Below the pieces are notes generated by a model. It saw nothing but the letters and a program-made list of their open reading frames with translations, was not told the DNA's origin and ran no database searches. A DNA stretch of 64,000 nucleotides from Ochotona curzoniae (taxonomy: Eukaryota > Chordata > Mammalia > Lagomorpha > Ochotonidae), in contig NW_024465746.1 in NCBI RefSeq assembly GCF_017591425.1, forward strand, positions 806,001-870,000, in the 5' to 3' direction. The translations under genes were made by a program, and so were the position numbers. Positions 38,151 to 48,705 of the stretch are shown here, piece by piece (positions within the stretch are counted from its first letter, which is position 1; every line of letters starts with the position of its first letter).

Positions 38151-38735
38151 ATCAAAAAAACTACCATGCGCCAGGTGCCACATCCCTAAAGAATGGAATC
38201 CTCCATAATCAAAAGGGTTTTTTTTTTTTTCTTCTAGTCCTAAAGAAAATGTTAGTGTAAAGTCTGAGTACTTAGAGTATTCCTCATTTACTTTGACAGA
38301 GTAGTGAGCCTGTGGAATTGTATTTTCTGCAGGACAGTTCCTTTTTCCCAGCTCAGAAGCCCTCAGGATAAGGAGCTCTGAATCCAAGAAGCATCACACA
38401 AGAAGGCCATCTTCCTTTAATGATTGTAGTGATGTCACTGTCAGGGGCAAGTTGGTCACGGATGAGCACGTTGGGGGAGCCCAGTTGTTAAAGCTGATGG
38501 CCAGCGTCATCTCTGGGACGTCGTCAGGGCTGGTTGACCCCTAGCGCCCTCCAGCAAAGGTTGTGCGGGAGAAGAAACTTCCGTTTGAAGCCAGGCAGCT
38601 CCCTGACTCCAGCTCAGATAAATTTAAAAAAATGCAGTTTCTTGTGCCCACACCAGAACCTGAAAAACAGAAGCGGCATTGGTTGAGATGTGTGAACGCG
38701 GCTTCATTCCTGTTTTGCTGGTTCTCTGCTTTCAG

Positions 38736-38859
38736 ATTCTCTTCACCATCACCTTCTGGCTTCTGTTAAGACAGCACCTCACAGAGCAGAAGGCCCTTCA
38801 GGAGAAGGAAGCCCTTTTATCAGAAGTCAAAATTGGAAGTGAGGAAAATGAAGACAAAG
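38736..38859 (+). CDS. PIEZO2: PIEZO2 coding exon 7 of window (124 bp)
   Basis: Acceptor ...ctgctttcag, donor AAAG|gtaaag. Forty-one codons plus one base; the last G completes Asp with AT of the next exon. The product begins with a short helix (ILFTITFWLLLRQHL) and continues into a charged, probably helical stretch (TEQKALQEKEALLSEVKIG) that ends in the acidic EENEDK. The second half starts the acidic loop continued in the next exon. Confidence 0.97.
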
Positions 38860-39181
38860 GTAAAGGCCAGTAAATCCCGCGTCGGTGGCGATTTGGGGCT
38901 CAGCGCCGTGGCAGAGAAAGAGCACAGGGCAACTTTGGGGGACACCTGGGCTGCACATGAACCGGGAGCGAGGAGTGACAACATCCTGGAGTGGAACTTG
39001 CAGGGTCCCCGTGGGAGTTCACAGGGACTTTGAGAAACATGTCATTGATTCTTACACAGGGAAAGACCAAGTAGTATTAATCAGGAAATTAACTCAATTC
39101 TTTTGCAAAATCAAATGGTTTTCTGAAAAAGAGCATAGTATCAAGTAAAGAATTTTTAAAGGAGCGTGTTTTCATACAAAA

Positions 39182-39300
39182 GCTTCAAAAAGTTCAAGGA
39201 GCACGGAATCAAAAGATAAGTTTATTTTAGTGCTGAAATTTGGGAAATAAGTGTATAATTTTTACACGATATACTTTTCATATGCATATTTTTCATCCAA
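39182..39300. repeat. MITE-like fragment, one end recognisable
   Basis: Starts 'cttcaaaaagttcaaggag', the same terminus as at 43433. The other end is not clear. Confidence 0.5.
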
Positions 39301-39371
39301 TTTTAAAATGCATTCTCACATTTTCTTTTTTGTCATTTTAGACTATGTAGGTAAAATGAGAATAATTTTCT

Positions 39372-39412
39372 TGCTAAGTGTACTTAGCTAAGTGTACTTG
39401 CTAAGTGTACCT
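39372..39412. repeat. Short tandem repeat, three copies of GCTAAGTGTACTT
   Basis: Three adjacent 13-14-bp units with small variants. Confidence 0.85.
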
Positions 39413-40387
39413 GCCAGTGTAAGCTCGGTGATGGTAGAATCCAGTATGAGACTGTTGGTGAGGTTTGGTAACATTGTTTCTGAAAAAGAGGCTGTATTTG
39501 TTTACAGAAGCTTGGCTGAGAGCCATGAAATTAATCAAGGGGCCACGCTGGAGCACAGCATTGTTTCAAAAAAAAAAAAAAAAAACTTGGAAAAGAGGAA
39601 AGGTTTGTTTCTTTCACCTTTTGGAAGTCCAAGGCTGAGAGCCACACTGATCAGTCTGTGAGAGTGAAGGATGCATGGTGGGGGCGGCCGGAGGACTTGC
39701 ACCTGCTGGGCCAGGGAGAACAGAGTGGTTGGACTCAGCTCAGGCCTTTATAACCAATGTTCACATGAGCACCGCCATCTGAGGGCACACCCTGGGGACC
39801 TGAGGACCTCTCCTGCTGCTCACCTTATGCAAACAGCAGCATAGGATTCAGTTCTTGTCTTCTTGGTACTATTACGACTTTGGGTTTCAGCATCCACATT
39901 TGCTTAGGAGCCACAGCATAATCGGACTACAGCTGCAGTGTTTGTGAAGTGACAGACCAAGCGCCCAGCCACCCACAGTCTACCAGACCTTGCCTTAACT
40001 TTTGCTGCATTAGCGACAGTTCATATATTCTCACCACACTCGCTCATGTTTGGCTTAATACTTACAGGAGACTGCTTTGTTTCTTCCTCTTGCCCCTTAA
40101 TAGTGTAATCAAATTTGGACACACTAGCATCCAGAACATGACACGGACCCAGGCACACCCTCATCCGCCAGACGGTCTGCTCCTGTTAATTGTACCTAAC
40201 AACATCACGTGATCAAGCAAGCTTTTTCACCCTATGTGTTGTCCCTTGTCAGTGTCACTAAAGCGGCAGGTGCCAACAATTATTAATATTAGTCTATTAT
40301 CATTCATTAAAAAAATACAAATGGAAGACTAAACTAGAGTAGGCCAAATAAACTTAAATACCTTGGCAACCTTAATTAATGAGACGA

Positions 40388-40670
40388 CTCCATAGGGAGC
40401 GCAGCACTTTAAGCTGGTGCTTGCGACAACGAGAACTCAGCAGTGCCCATTGGAGTCCTGCATACTTGACCCACCAGCAAGCTCCCTGAAAACGAAGCTA
40501 GGCAGCATTGGAAGATGAGCCAAGTTCTTGGGCCAGACCCCAGCTGGCGTGAGGAGGTCCCTGTTTCCGCCTGGTTGACCTGGCTGTTGCAGCAATGTGG
40601 GCGTGAGCCAGCAGGGAAAGATCTCTCCATCGTATCTCTCTGTCATGCTGCCTTTTGAAGAAATAAGTCA
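40388..40670 (+). mobile_element. Old SINE, sense orientation
   Basis: 'gggagcgcagcactttaagc', 'aagttcttgggccagacccc' and 'gggaaagatctctccatcg' then 'gaaataa' follow SINE sense order. Strongly diverged. Confidence 0.55.
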
Positions 40671-41493
40671 ATCTTTCAAAAGTTTTAAAGATGAATAACC
40701 GTGAGAAAACCAACACACACCGCGAATTGTGTGAGGTTGTGTCTGTGTGTAGTTTCCAGCTTAACCCCTGAGTTGCTTTGCAGGAGCACAAGCCTGATAT
40801 GAAGTTTAAACCTTGCCTATATAAATTTGGATTTCTGGACTCAAAATTGATTAAATTAACTTTTTTTTTGAGAAAGATTGGTTCATTTGAGTTCAGAAAT
40901 TCACTTCATTCTCCCTGCCACTTTGTGAATCCACTGGTTGTTTGAAAACATTATTCAGATTTTAAGTAACCTTGGTAACAAGGAGACAGGCCTCATATGT
41001 TAGAATATGTTAAATTAGGATAAAGCAGGTTTTTAATTCCAACAGGTTTATAATTACTTTGCTTATGGTTAAATTGTAATTATTCTTTCCACTGATTTAT
41101 ATTTGACCCTGCCATGCACTGTTGATCTTGAAGTATCCTTTGCATTGCCAAGGGTTATGAAACAATTCAAATTTGAAAGTGAAAGAGTTATTTTTGTTGT
41201 TGATGGTACTCATTTATTTTTCTAGATTCAGCCCTAGAAAGCTATCCTTATATCAGAAGGAATGATGTTGCAAAGCGATTAGCATAAATATATTTTCAAA
41301 CTCATTTTCATTTCATTTGTATTTCAAGAAGGTTGTGAAAATTGACATTAGTTATGAAGATGTCCTGGTTTATTAGAACAGGCTGAACTCATTCAAATGA
41401 AATAACAACTCACCGAATGCCTGTTGCCCCGCATGCGTCATGCCTGGTCCAAGTGTGGTTGTAGTGAGGTAACACACAGCTTTCTGTTTGAAG

Positions 41494-41786
41494 ATGAGGA
41501 TCTTCACCACCTTCCTGTGGAAGGGGAGCCCCAGGCCAAGGAGGAAGATGAGGAAGCAAAGGAGGAGAAACCCGAGAGAAGAAAGGAGGTGGAGGAGGAG
41601 GAGGTGGAGGAGGACGACGAGCAGGACATCATGAAGGTGCTGGGCAACCTGGTGGTGGCCATGTTCATCAAGTACTGGATCTACGTGTGCGGGGGCATGT
41701 TCTTCTTCGTGAGCTTCGAGGGGAAGATTGTCATGTACAAGATCATCTACATGGTGCTCTTCCTCTTCTGCGTGGCCTTGTACCAG
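41494..41786 (+). CDS. PIEZO2: PIEZO2 coding exon 8 of window (293 bp), with acidic loop
   Basis: Acceptor ...tgtttgaag, donor CAG|gtgggt. Two bases complete Asp, then 97 codons; this is the longest exon in the window. Codons 1-43 form a low-complexity cytoplasmic loop dominated by Glu, Asp and Lys (for example KEVEEEEVEEDDEQD). The DNA there is almost pure purine. Two or three helices follow (KVLGNLVVAMFIKYWIYV, GGMFFFVSFEGKIVM, IIYMVLFLFCVALYQ). The helices match PIEZO2 closely, while the acidic run differs in composition from remembered human sequence, as expected of a repeat-like loop. The pyrimidine tract before the acceptor is short. Confidence 0.97.
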
Positions 41787-42913
41787 GTGGGTGACGGTGT
41801 CTCACATCTCTCCCGGGGGCACCTGGGGCTCCCCCTTGCAGAGAGGATCATCCAATCCCTGAGCCCACGAGAGCAAGTGATGGAGGAAATCAAGATACAC
41901 TCTGTCCTCAGAATACCAAAGTGGGACATGACTCTTCGGTGTGCTCGTTTTAAAATTCTAGTTCTTAAAGATCCAGGAAAACAAAACCAAAAAAAAAAAA
42001 AAAAAACCACGTGCAATTTTTCTAAATACTTAAGAATAGCAAAGTCTGGATAACTATGTTTAAGAGTTCTGGCTGAGTGCCCTTGTGTTCCAGGCCCATA
42101 GGCGTGTGCTTGTGTGTATGTAGTTGTGAGTTTGTGTTCCCATGTATGTAGAATGTGTCAGTTGCCTTAAGATATCATGAATTCAAACTTGTGCAAGATC
42201 ATACTATGAGTCATCCTCTCGTAAAGTCACCTGTAAGTTATTAACAAACAATATAACTGTAATTAACAACAGAACGTTATCCATGGCCAAAATAACAACC
42301 CCATGGAAACCAAAGAATTTCTGAATGGTTTTAACGCAGGTATTTCTTGGTGAGTATCTACAAGTTTATAATAAGCAGAGATCTTAAACTCTGTGAGAGT
42401 TTCCTATTTTATTCCTGTGCTATCTCTAAATTTCATAACAGAGGATGCGGTGTTCTCTTAACCACAAATTCCACGAGGATAACAGATAACCAACATATAA
42501 TTTCTTAGACTTCAAAGCATTTATAAAAAAGTGAAATTTGAAGCTGAGCTTATTTCTGCACAAAAATCTTGAAATGCATGGATTATTTTTTCAAAAGAGG
42601 TGTTTTCATCAATTCTTTGCAGGCCTTGTAAATATTTTCTGTAATTAATGTTATGTAATATTGTCTATAATTTCTGTTCTCAAAATAACTTTGCAGTATT
42701 TTGGAGGCGAGAGCAGAAGCTCTGTGTAGTTCGACAACTTACCCGGAGGTCGAATGAATGGGATCAAACTTGTATCCACCCAACTTCAAATGGGAAAGGT
42801 TAAATAGACTTTATTTTCAAATTGGTCTACAGATAATCCTTTGTCTAGAAGACCTTTTGTGAACTGCCCTATAGTTTTGTTTTCTCATGGATTGTTCCAC
42901 ATCTGCTTTGCAG
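41787..42913 (+). other. PIEZO2: PIEZO2 intron (1,127 bp)
   Basis: GT-AG intron, phase 0. AT-rich, with an A run near 41988-42006. No repeat family or further exon was recognised. Confidence 0.85.
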
Positions 42914-43062
42914 GTGCACTACGAATGGTGGAGGAAAATTCTGAAGTATTTTTGGATGTCGGTGGTTATTTACACCATGCTGGTGCTGATCTTTATATAT
43001 ACATATCAGTTTGAAAACTTCCCAGGCCTGTGGCAAAATATGACTGGATTGAAAAAAGAAAA
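42914..43062 (+). CDS. PIEZO2: PIEZO2 coding exon 9 of window (149 bp)
   Basis: Acceptor ...gctttgcag, donor GAAAA|gtaagc. Forty-nine codons plus two bases (AA) that join G of the next exon to give Lys. It encodes an amphipathic start (VHYEWWRKILKYFW), one strong transmembrane helix (MSVVIYTMLVLIFIYTY) and a polar end with the N-glycosylation sequon NMT in LWQNMTGLKKE. An apparent in-frame TAA two bases past the exon end belongs to the splice donor and is not a stop of the protein. Confidence 0.97.
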
Positions 43063-43432
43063 GTAAGCAAGTTGGGTGGTAAATGGGTCATGGAAATGAT
43101 ACGAGCTGGAGTCAAAAGCATGCGGCTCCAAACCTCACCAAGGAAGACTGGCATAAATCACGGTGCCGGCACATGCTTTAAGCTTACGGAACACAGAGTT
43201 TATCATAGTCTCATCTGTAAGTCCCACTGGCCTACCCCTGAGCCTGGAACACAGTAGGTACTCTATGAATAGCGGTCAAAGCTTGATGGTCCACCCCATT
43301 TCCATGCGAGGACATGTCTAAGATCAGGTCCATGTGCAATTCACCTACTGAGCACTCGGCCGTGCTTTCTGCACTACAAACAGGAGCTCAGTTATTCAGT
43401 TCACAGGTGGATGTGCCAAATCCAACAGGGAG

Positions 43433-43548
43433 GCTTCAAAAAGCTCACGGAAACAATGAAATGAAACCCTACTTTATTTATTGCAAAACTTTTTGAAATC
43501 CGTGCATAGCTTTTTCATAATACATGTTTCTCGTGAACCTGTTGAAGC
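43433..43548. repeat. MITE-like palindromic repeat with recognisable inverted ends
   Basis: Left end 'gcttcaaaaagctcacggaa' and right end 'tctcgtgaacctgttgaagc' are imperfect inverted repeats. The inner sequence 'ttttgaaatccgtgcatagc' followed by 'tttttcataatacatg' recurs in the copy at 62800. No coding capacity. Confidence 0.75.
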
Positions 43549-43620
43549 CCCTCCTATATGGCTTTCAGTTTTGCACACCAACGTGCATGTATCCTTTCAT
43601 TCCATTTCCCACACACTTTT

Positions 43621-43951
43621 TTTTCAAAGATTTATTTTTTTATTATTTTTTTATTGGAAAGGCGGATATACAGAGAGGAGAGACAGAGAGGAAGATCTTC
43701 CGTCCGATGATTCACTCCCCAAGTGAGCGCAATGGTCGATGCTATGCCGATCCAAAGCCAGGAGACTCTTCTGGGTCTCCCACGCGGGTGCAGGTTCCCA
43801 AAGCTTTGGGCCATCCTCGACTGTTTTCCCAGGCCACAGGCAGGAAGCTGGAAGGGAAGCGGGGCTGCCGGGATAGAACCGGCGGCGCCCATATGGGATC
43901 CTGGGCATGCAAGGCGAGGACCTTAACCACTTGTACCACGGCGCCGGGCCC
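43621..43951 (-). mobile_element. Young C-type SINE with 13-bp target duplication
   Basis: Full-length reversed copy with perfect flanking repeats CCCACACACTTTT at 43608-43620 and 43952-43964. It is very similar to the copy at 27926. Its right duplication ends exactly where the target duplication of the L1 at 43978 begins. The long open frames on both strands here are element-derived. Confidence 0.95.
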
Positions 43952-43977
43952 CCCACACACTTTTAAAAGTGCCCACG

Positions 43978-44908
43978 AAGAACTGCATTTTGTTTTTTTT
44001 AATAGCTGAGTAGTATTCCATGGAGTAAATGAACCAAAGCTTTCTTATCCAATCTTCTGTTGATGGGCATTTCGGTTGCTTCCATGTTTTTGCAATTACT
44101 GATTGTGCTGCTATGAACATAGGGATGCATGTTGGTTTGTCGTAAAACGGGTGTTTTGGATATATTCCTAGGAGTGCTATTGCTGGGTCATATGGTATGC
44201 AGATTTTGAGTTGTTTGAGTGTTCTCCAGACTGATTTCCATAAAGGCTGTACTAATTTGCAGCTCCACCAGCAGTGGAGTAGGGTTCCCTTTTCCCCGCA
44301 TCCTCGCCAGCAAGCATCGTTGGTGTTCTTGTTTATGTGGGCCAATCTTACTGGTGTTAGGTGGTACCTCATTCCCCCCACCCCTCCCATACCCCTCCCC
44401 CCATGGTGGATTCCTCCACCTTGTTGCATAACCATAGTTCAAGTTCAGTTGAGATTCATTCCTTGCAAACACATGCCTAGCATAAAGTTCAGCGTCTTAT
44501 TGTCCAGATAAGTTCAGTGGCCTCTTGGGGAGACCTTCTATGGTCTGAAGATAGGTCTGAAGATAGGTCTAACAGAGTAAAGATCCGGTCAGTTAAAAGC
44601 CCCAACAAGGCCTCAGTATCAATATACAACATTATGGAATTAATTGACATAGTATTGGGTAAACAATATGTTAAAAATAATGCAAGTTCCATTCTTCGAA
44701 ACATCTGGGTTGAGACAATATCAATGACAGGTTCAAAAAATAACAAACAACCAAACAAAAAATTACAGGTTAAATCAAGGCAAACATGTGGTATCTAATC
44801 TTTTGGGATTCGCTCATTTCCCTTAGTATTATAGTTTCCCCCAGCGCCTATAAAACTGTACTACATAATACAATGTAAGCAACAATAAAAAAAAATAAAT
44901 AAAAAAAA
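43978..44908 (+). mobile_element. Young L1, 5' truncated, rearranged into three segments
   Basis: Flanked by TAAAAGTGCCCACG at 43964-43977 and 44909-44922, so the whole block is one insertion with its A-tail on the + strand. Segment 1 (43978 to about 44372) is the reverse complement of ORF2 from MRYHLTPVR to KKNKMQFF. Segment 2 (about 44371-44836) is the reverse complement of the ORF2 end (ETIILREMSESQKIRYH to stop) plus the 3' UTR. Segment 3 (about 44838-44908) is the sense UTR end 'cccagcgcctataaaactgt' and A-tail. A simple 5' inversion would put segment 2 before segment 1. Confidence 0.9.
43981..44372 (-). pseudogene. L1 ORF2 C-terminal fragment (segment 1 of the L1)
   Basis: Open on the minus strand for about 130 codons. 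It includes CWRGCGEKGTLLHCWWSCKL, the Cys/His-rich C-terminal region of L1 ORF2 protein, and ends MEYYSAIKKNKMQFF. The reverse transcriptase and endonuclease domains are absent. Few disruptions, indicating a recent insertion; not an active element. Confidence 0.93.
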
Positions 44909-45624
44909 TAAAAGTGCCCACGGATAAGGCATCAAGCATTCTTCCTTCCTGTTGCTGAGCCTTTTGAATCTAAGGACTCGTGAGTGCCGCAGAGAACATT
45001 TCTGTCGATGCCAACAGAGTCATCAGGATAAGATGGTGTTTCCTGGGCCTGTGACACCTGCTGCCAGCTCCTGTATAATGTGTGAAATCAGTGGAAAAAA
45101 TCTCATCAGAATGGGTCCTGAGCTGAACATACTACAATGGCCAGGGTAAAAGTTCAAGAAGAAAGAATGACCCACAGCTCAACAAACACCTCTGTAGGAC
45201 TGTTTTCAATATGATTTATGGAACACTTTCCTGACCAGGAAGAGGAGCAGTCTCAGCCCCATGGGACTTATAGTGTAGCACAGGACACAAGAAAAACCCA
45301 CTTGGTATAAGCAACTTACGAAGCAAGCAGTGAACAGAGTGGAGAGTAAATCGTGGGGGGATCTACTGATGAACGAGGGGCGCAGGTGGTCTTTGGGGAG
45401 ACAGCGGGGGAGCAGGGTGGCACCAGAAACCAAGACTGTTTCACAAAGGAGTTGGGGTTGAATTCAGTGAAGACAGGGGCCATCATAGACATGGGTTGAT
45501 TGGGTCGGTGGAGGAGAAAGCCAGCTTGGATTGGGTGAGGGAGTGGGGTGTGATTTGTTGTGCAAGTGTTATGAATGGACAGGTGGAGGACTGGCGCTCG
45601 CATTCGCTTTGTTGTCTTCTGCAG

Positions 45625-45798
45625 GCTGGAGGACCTTGGCTTGAAGCAGTTCACGGTGGCTGAGCTGTTCACGCGTATATTCATCCCGACCTCTTTCCTC
45701 CTGGTGTGCATCCTACACCTTCACTATTTCCATGACCGCTTCCTTGAACTCACAGACCTCAAGGCCATCCCCAGCAAGGAAGACAACACCATCTACAG
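45625..45798 (+). CDS. PIEZO2: PIEZO2 coding exon 10 of window (174 bp)
   Basis: Acceptor ...tcttctgcag, donor TACAG|gtgagc. One base completes Lys, then 57 codons (LEDLGLKQFTVAELFTRI... to SKEDNTIY), then AG of a split codon. It contains one clear helix (IFIPTSFLLVCILHLHYF) and a hydrophilic end. The trailing AG can join A of the exon at 53796 (Arg) or C of either cassette exon (Ser), so this is the branch point for alternative splicing. Confidence 0.98.
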
Positions 45799-46046
45799 GT
45801 GAGCAGGCAGGACACACCTTGCTGGGGAAGTCAGCTTTGTCACCTGCACAGGAGCTCAGCCTGGAGCTTTCTCTGAGTAAAAAGTTCAGGACAAAGTTGT
45901 GAGTTTGAAAAAAAAAAAAAAAAAGGACAGAGAAAAAGAGAAATATATGTTTTTCTTCTTGCTGCACAACAGATTTTTTAAAAATCTGAGGAGATGCTAG
46001 CGATAAGCAAATTTACCAACAGGAAAATCACCCTAGTGTTAAAAGT

Positions 46047-46352
46047 TGGCCAAGGGAGCATTGTGGCACTGCAGACTAAGCTGCTGCCTGCGACGCCGGC
46101 GTCTCATATCAGGGCACTGGTTTGAGTTACAGCTGCTGAACTCACCATTCAACTGCTGTGAAAATGCCTGAGAAGGCAGCAGAGGATGGACCAAGTACGC
46201 AAATCCTTGTCTTCCACATGGGAGACCCAGATGGATTATTTTTTTCTGGCTCTCAGCTTAGATTGTAGCTATTGAAGAAATGAACTTGTGTATGCGTCTC
46301 TCTCCCTCTCTCGCTCTGTGACAACCTGCCTTTCAGTTACTTGAAATAATGT
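46047..46352 (+). mobile_element. Old C-type SINE, sense orientation
   Basis: 'ggccaagggagcattgtggc', 'ctgcctgcgacgccggcgtc', 'cttccacatgggagacccag' and 'gcgtctctctccctctctcg' follow SINE sense order. It is followed after 17 bp by a reversed copy. Confidence 0.75.
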
Positions 46353-46369
46353 GAAATAACTTCGGAATA

Positions 46370-46632
46370 TATGGAGGAGAGTGGCAAAGAGAGAGAGAAG
46401 GAAGGATCTTCCCAAACACGTGTGACAGCCAGGTCTGGGCCAAACCGAGGCCAGGAGCGAGGAGCTTCATCCGGGTCTCCCACATGGGTGGCAAGGGCCT
46501 GAGCAGCGGGCTGTCTTCTGCTGCATTCGCAGGTGCCTCGCTAGGGAGCTGAAAGTAGAGTTACCAGGACTTGTTCTGGCACCTGTGTCAGATGCCAGCC
46601 TCACAGGCAGTGGCTTACCTGGCCATACCACA
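46370..46632 (-). mobile_element. Old C-type SINE, reversed
   Basis: 'gaaggaaggatcttccc', 'gaggccaggagcgaggagct', 'ccgggtctcccacatggg' and the reversed head at its right end. With the SINE at 46047 it forms an inverted pair. Confidence 0.75.
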
Positions 46633-47805
46633 AGGGCACCCCAAGAAATAAGCTTTTTTTATTATTTAAAATAAATTGAGCAAGATAATGGCTGTATAAA
46701 AAAAAAGCAGAGGTTAGCAATCATTAGAAAAGATTATCTGATGCTTCTTTTGGCCTTGCTTATAGTATCTATGAAAAGCTTATATTTGATTCTCAGCTGT
46801 GACCAGGTAAAAATCAGACTGTAAATATTCAACGTCTTTCAAAAGCTGTATTTAATCAAGTCAGTTCTTTCAATAAGCAAAGCAGATAGCTCTGTCAAAG
46901 AGATTAATTATTGATCATTGTGGATAATATCTTTCTTAGTAGTGCCTTTGTCCAAATGCCTCTTATTCCCTTCTGTGTTTGTCTCCTCCTAATGTTCCCT
47001 GAGTTCATAGGAGCTTTTCTTACCAGTAATCCTTATCCAGGAGAACAAAGACTGCCCTGTTCATGGTTTTTCAAGAGAGCCTGACTCATCCCAGGGTCAT
47101 ATAGTTTGCATCTAGCACATATGGAAAATGAGTTTCTTCTGGAATCCCTTATAAGAATGAGCAGTGATGTGGAGCTATGCAGGCCGTAGGGGGAACCTGC
47201 CCCTTGTCCAGACGTACACCGCCTCCCTTCCTGTTGCACTCCCCATGGCCTGAGAAGGAAGTAGACCTGGGGGTTGCTGTTGCCCAGCCCTGTGCACTGT
47301 CCCAGCAGCGAAGTTTTTCAGAAAATACACATACAGAGAAGAAAGCACAGCATACCAGCGAGCCAAAGGTTCAGAGCATTTAACGTCTCACTTCCAGGCT
47401 TGGGAAAAGAGTTTTCTAATACCCAATGAGATAGGAAGAACTGCAGTTTGCTGTTTTAGGGTCATGCTGGAGTTTAGCATGAAAGACCCAATATCTTGCC
47501 TTTGTAGCAATCATTGTCCTTCGTGGCGTATTCCTTATGGATGTTCTCATCTCAGTAACTCTTTGTCCCTTAATTCCAAGTCAATGCTATTTTAAAGAGA
47601 GGAAGATATTCTTAGGGTTGGGATTGACTAGCAGGCCCTGCTTTCTTTGCTCCCACATCGCCAGTGGATTCCTCACAGAGCACGGGCCACAGTGGGGAAT
47701 GACTGACCCACTGAAGTCAACCGATTGCAGCACCATTCTCCCTGTAATATCCAAATGTTCTTTTTCTGATTGGTATACTTTTTGTTGTTGTTACAGGCAT
47801 GGGGC

Positions 47806-47981
47806 CACTTTTAAAAGTTGACAGAAAATGGGTTAAAGACATATTTCTTTTGGTGCAAACATGTTTGAAATGTTTTCAGAATATGCATGTTTATAACTGT
47901 GTGAAGAGCCCTCATATGCGTAATTCAAAATTTCTTGCGCCAAAATCATTTAATTTCATTTTCTGGGAACTTTTTGAAGTG
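47806..47981. repeat. MITE-like palindromic repeat, longest copy
   Basis: Left end 'cacttttaaaagttgacaga' and right end 'ttttctgggaactttttgaa' then 'gtg' are inverted repeats. 'aattcaaaatttcttgcgcc' near the right end is typical of this family. The 102-codon open frame across it is fortuitous. Confidence 0.65.
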
Positions 47982-48705
47982 CATTCATGTGTGTATACAC
48001 ACACATACATTGTTAGCAAAAGACACTTGTATGCAAAATTAGCATTGATTGTGAATTTTCAAAGCTGGCAGCATGAAGATGTTTCTGGCATACGCAAGAA
48101 GAAATGACTATTCTTTATAAGTAGGTAATCTCAATATTATCACTTCCTTTATATCTTAACAATAATATAGGGTACTTAAAATGATGGCGATAATTATTTG
48201 ACATACAATTAATAAGTTATTAAGGACTATGGAAAGATCCAGCAATTTCAAATCAATTTAATTTATCCCTGATTCATTTTAAAAATTATTGTTGTGTGCA
48301 TAGAAATAAAACAATTTTCAAATTTTGGTTTCAGAAAATCTTAGACTATTGTATGCTGGATCTAATTACTTCTAGGATTTTCAATTTATCTTAATTCTGG
48401 AGAAGGAATTCAGAATGAACCATGTGTATGACATTTTGTTTGATAAAACGGGCCTTGAGAAATTTAAACACGATGCAGTTTTAATGAGATGTGGGAGGAG
48501 GGAGGGTGAGCAGAAGGGAGCCATTTGTGATCTGCAAGCGTTTTTCCTGATTCTGTCTGATTTCACGTTGCCGCGGAAACTTGAATTTGTGGGTGCAGCC
48601 CTTGTGGATGGAGATGCACCTGCTCCCTCATCTCGGTCTAACTCCCTCCTCTTTCTCTCTCCAACCTGCTCCCACTGCATCTTTGTGCTCCGTCTCCCCG
48701 CGTAG

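Larger units (their letters stand above)
35100..38735 (+). other. PIEZO2: PIEZO2 intron (3,636 bp)
   Basis: GT-AG intron, phase 0. It holds a young minus SINE with target duplication (36483-36823) and an ancient L1 3' end at about 37340-38150. 35100-36470 shows nothing recognisable. Confidence 0.85.
38860..41493 (+). other. PIEZO2: PIEZO2 intron (2,634 bp)
   Basis: GT-AG intron, phase 1. It contains a one-ended MITE-like fragment near 39182-39300, a small tandem repeat at 39372-39412 and an old plus-oriented SINE around 40388-40670. The rest is unannotated. Confidence 0.8.
43063..45624 (+). other. PIEZO2: PIEZO2 intron (2,562 bp)
   Basis: GT-AG intron, phase 2. It contains a palindromic MITE-like element (43433-43548), a young minus SINE (43621-43951) and a rearranged L1 (43978-44908), nearly end to end. 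44923-45624 shows no feature. Confidence 0.85.
45799..48705 (+). other. PIEZO2: PIEZO2 intron (2,907 bp) before the first cassette exon
   Basis: GT-AG intron, phase 2. It contains a plus/minus pair of old SINEs (46047-46352 and 46370-46632) and a palindromic MITE-like element at 47806-47981. The remaining sequence has no recognised feature. Confidence 0.8.

Noticed and set aside
43063..43071. In-frame TAA directly after exon 9, suggesting a truncated PIEZO2
   Set aside because: The bases are part of the donor gtaagc; splicing two bases before the stop restores Lys and joins the next exon in frame.
43524..44009. 161-codon open frame on the + strand
   Set aside because: It crosses a MITE-like end and a young SINE; the sequence is element-derived.
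43923..44435. 170-codon open frame on the - strand with retrotransposon similarity, as a possible domesticated gene
   Set aside because: It is the C-terminal part of L1 ORF2 inside a recent, truncated insertion with target duplications. No catalytic domain, no promoter.
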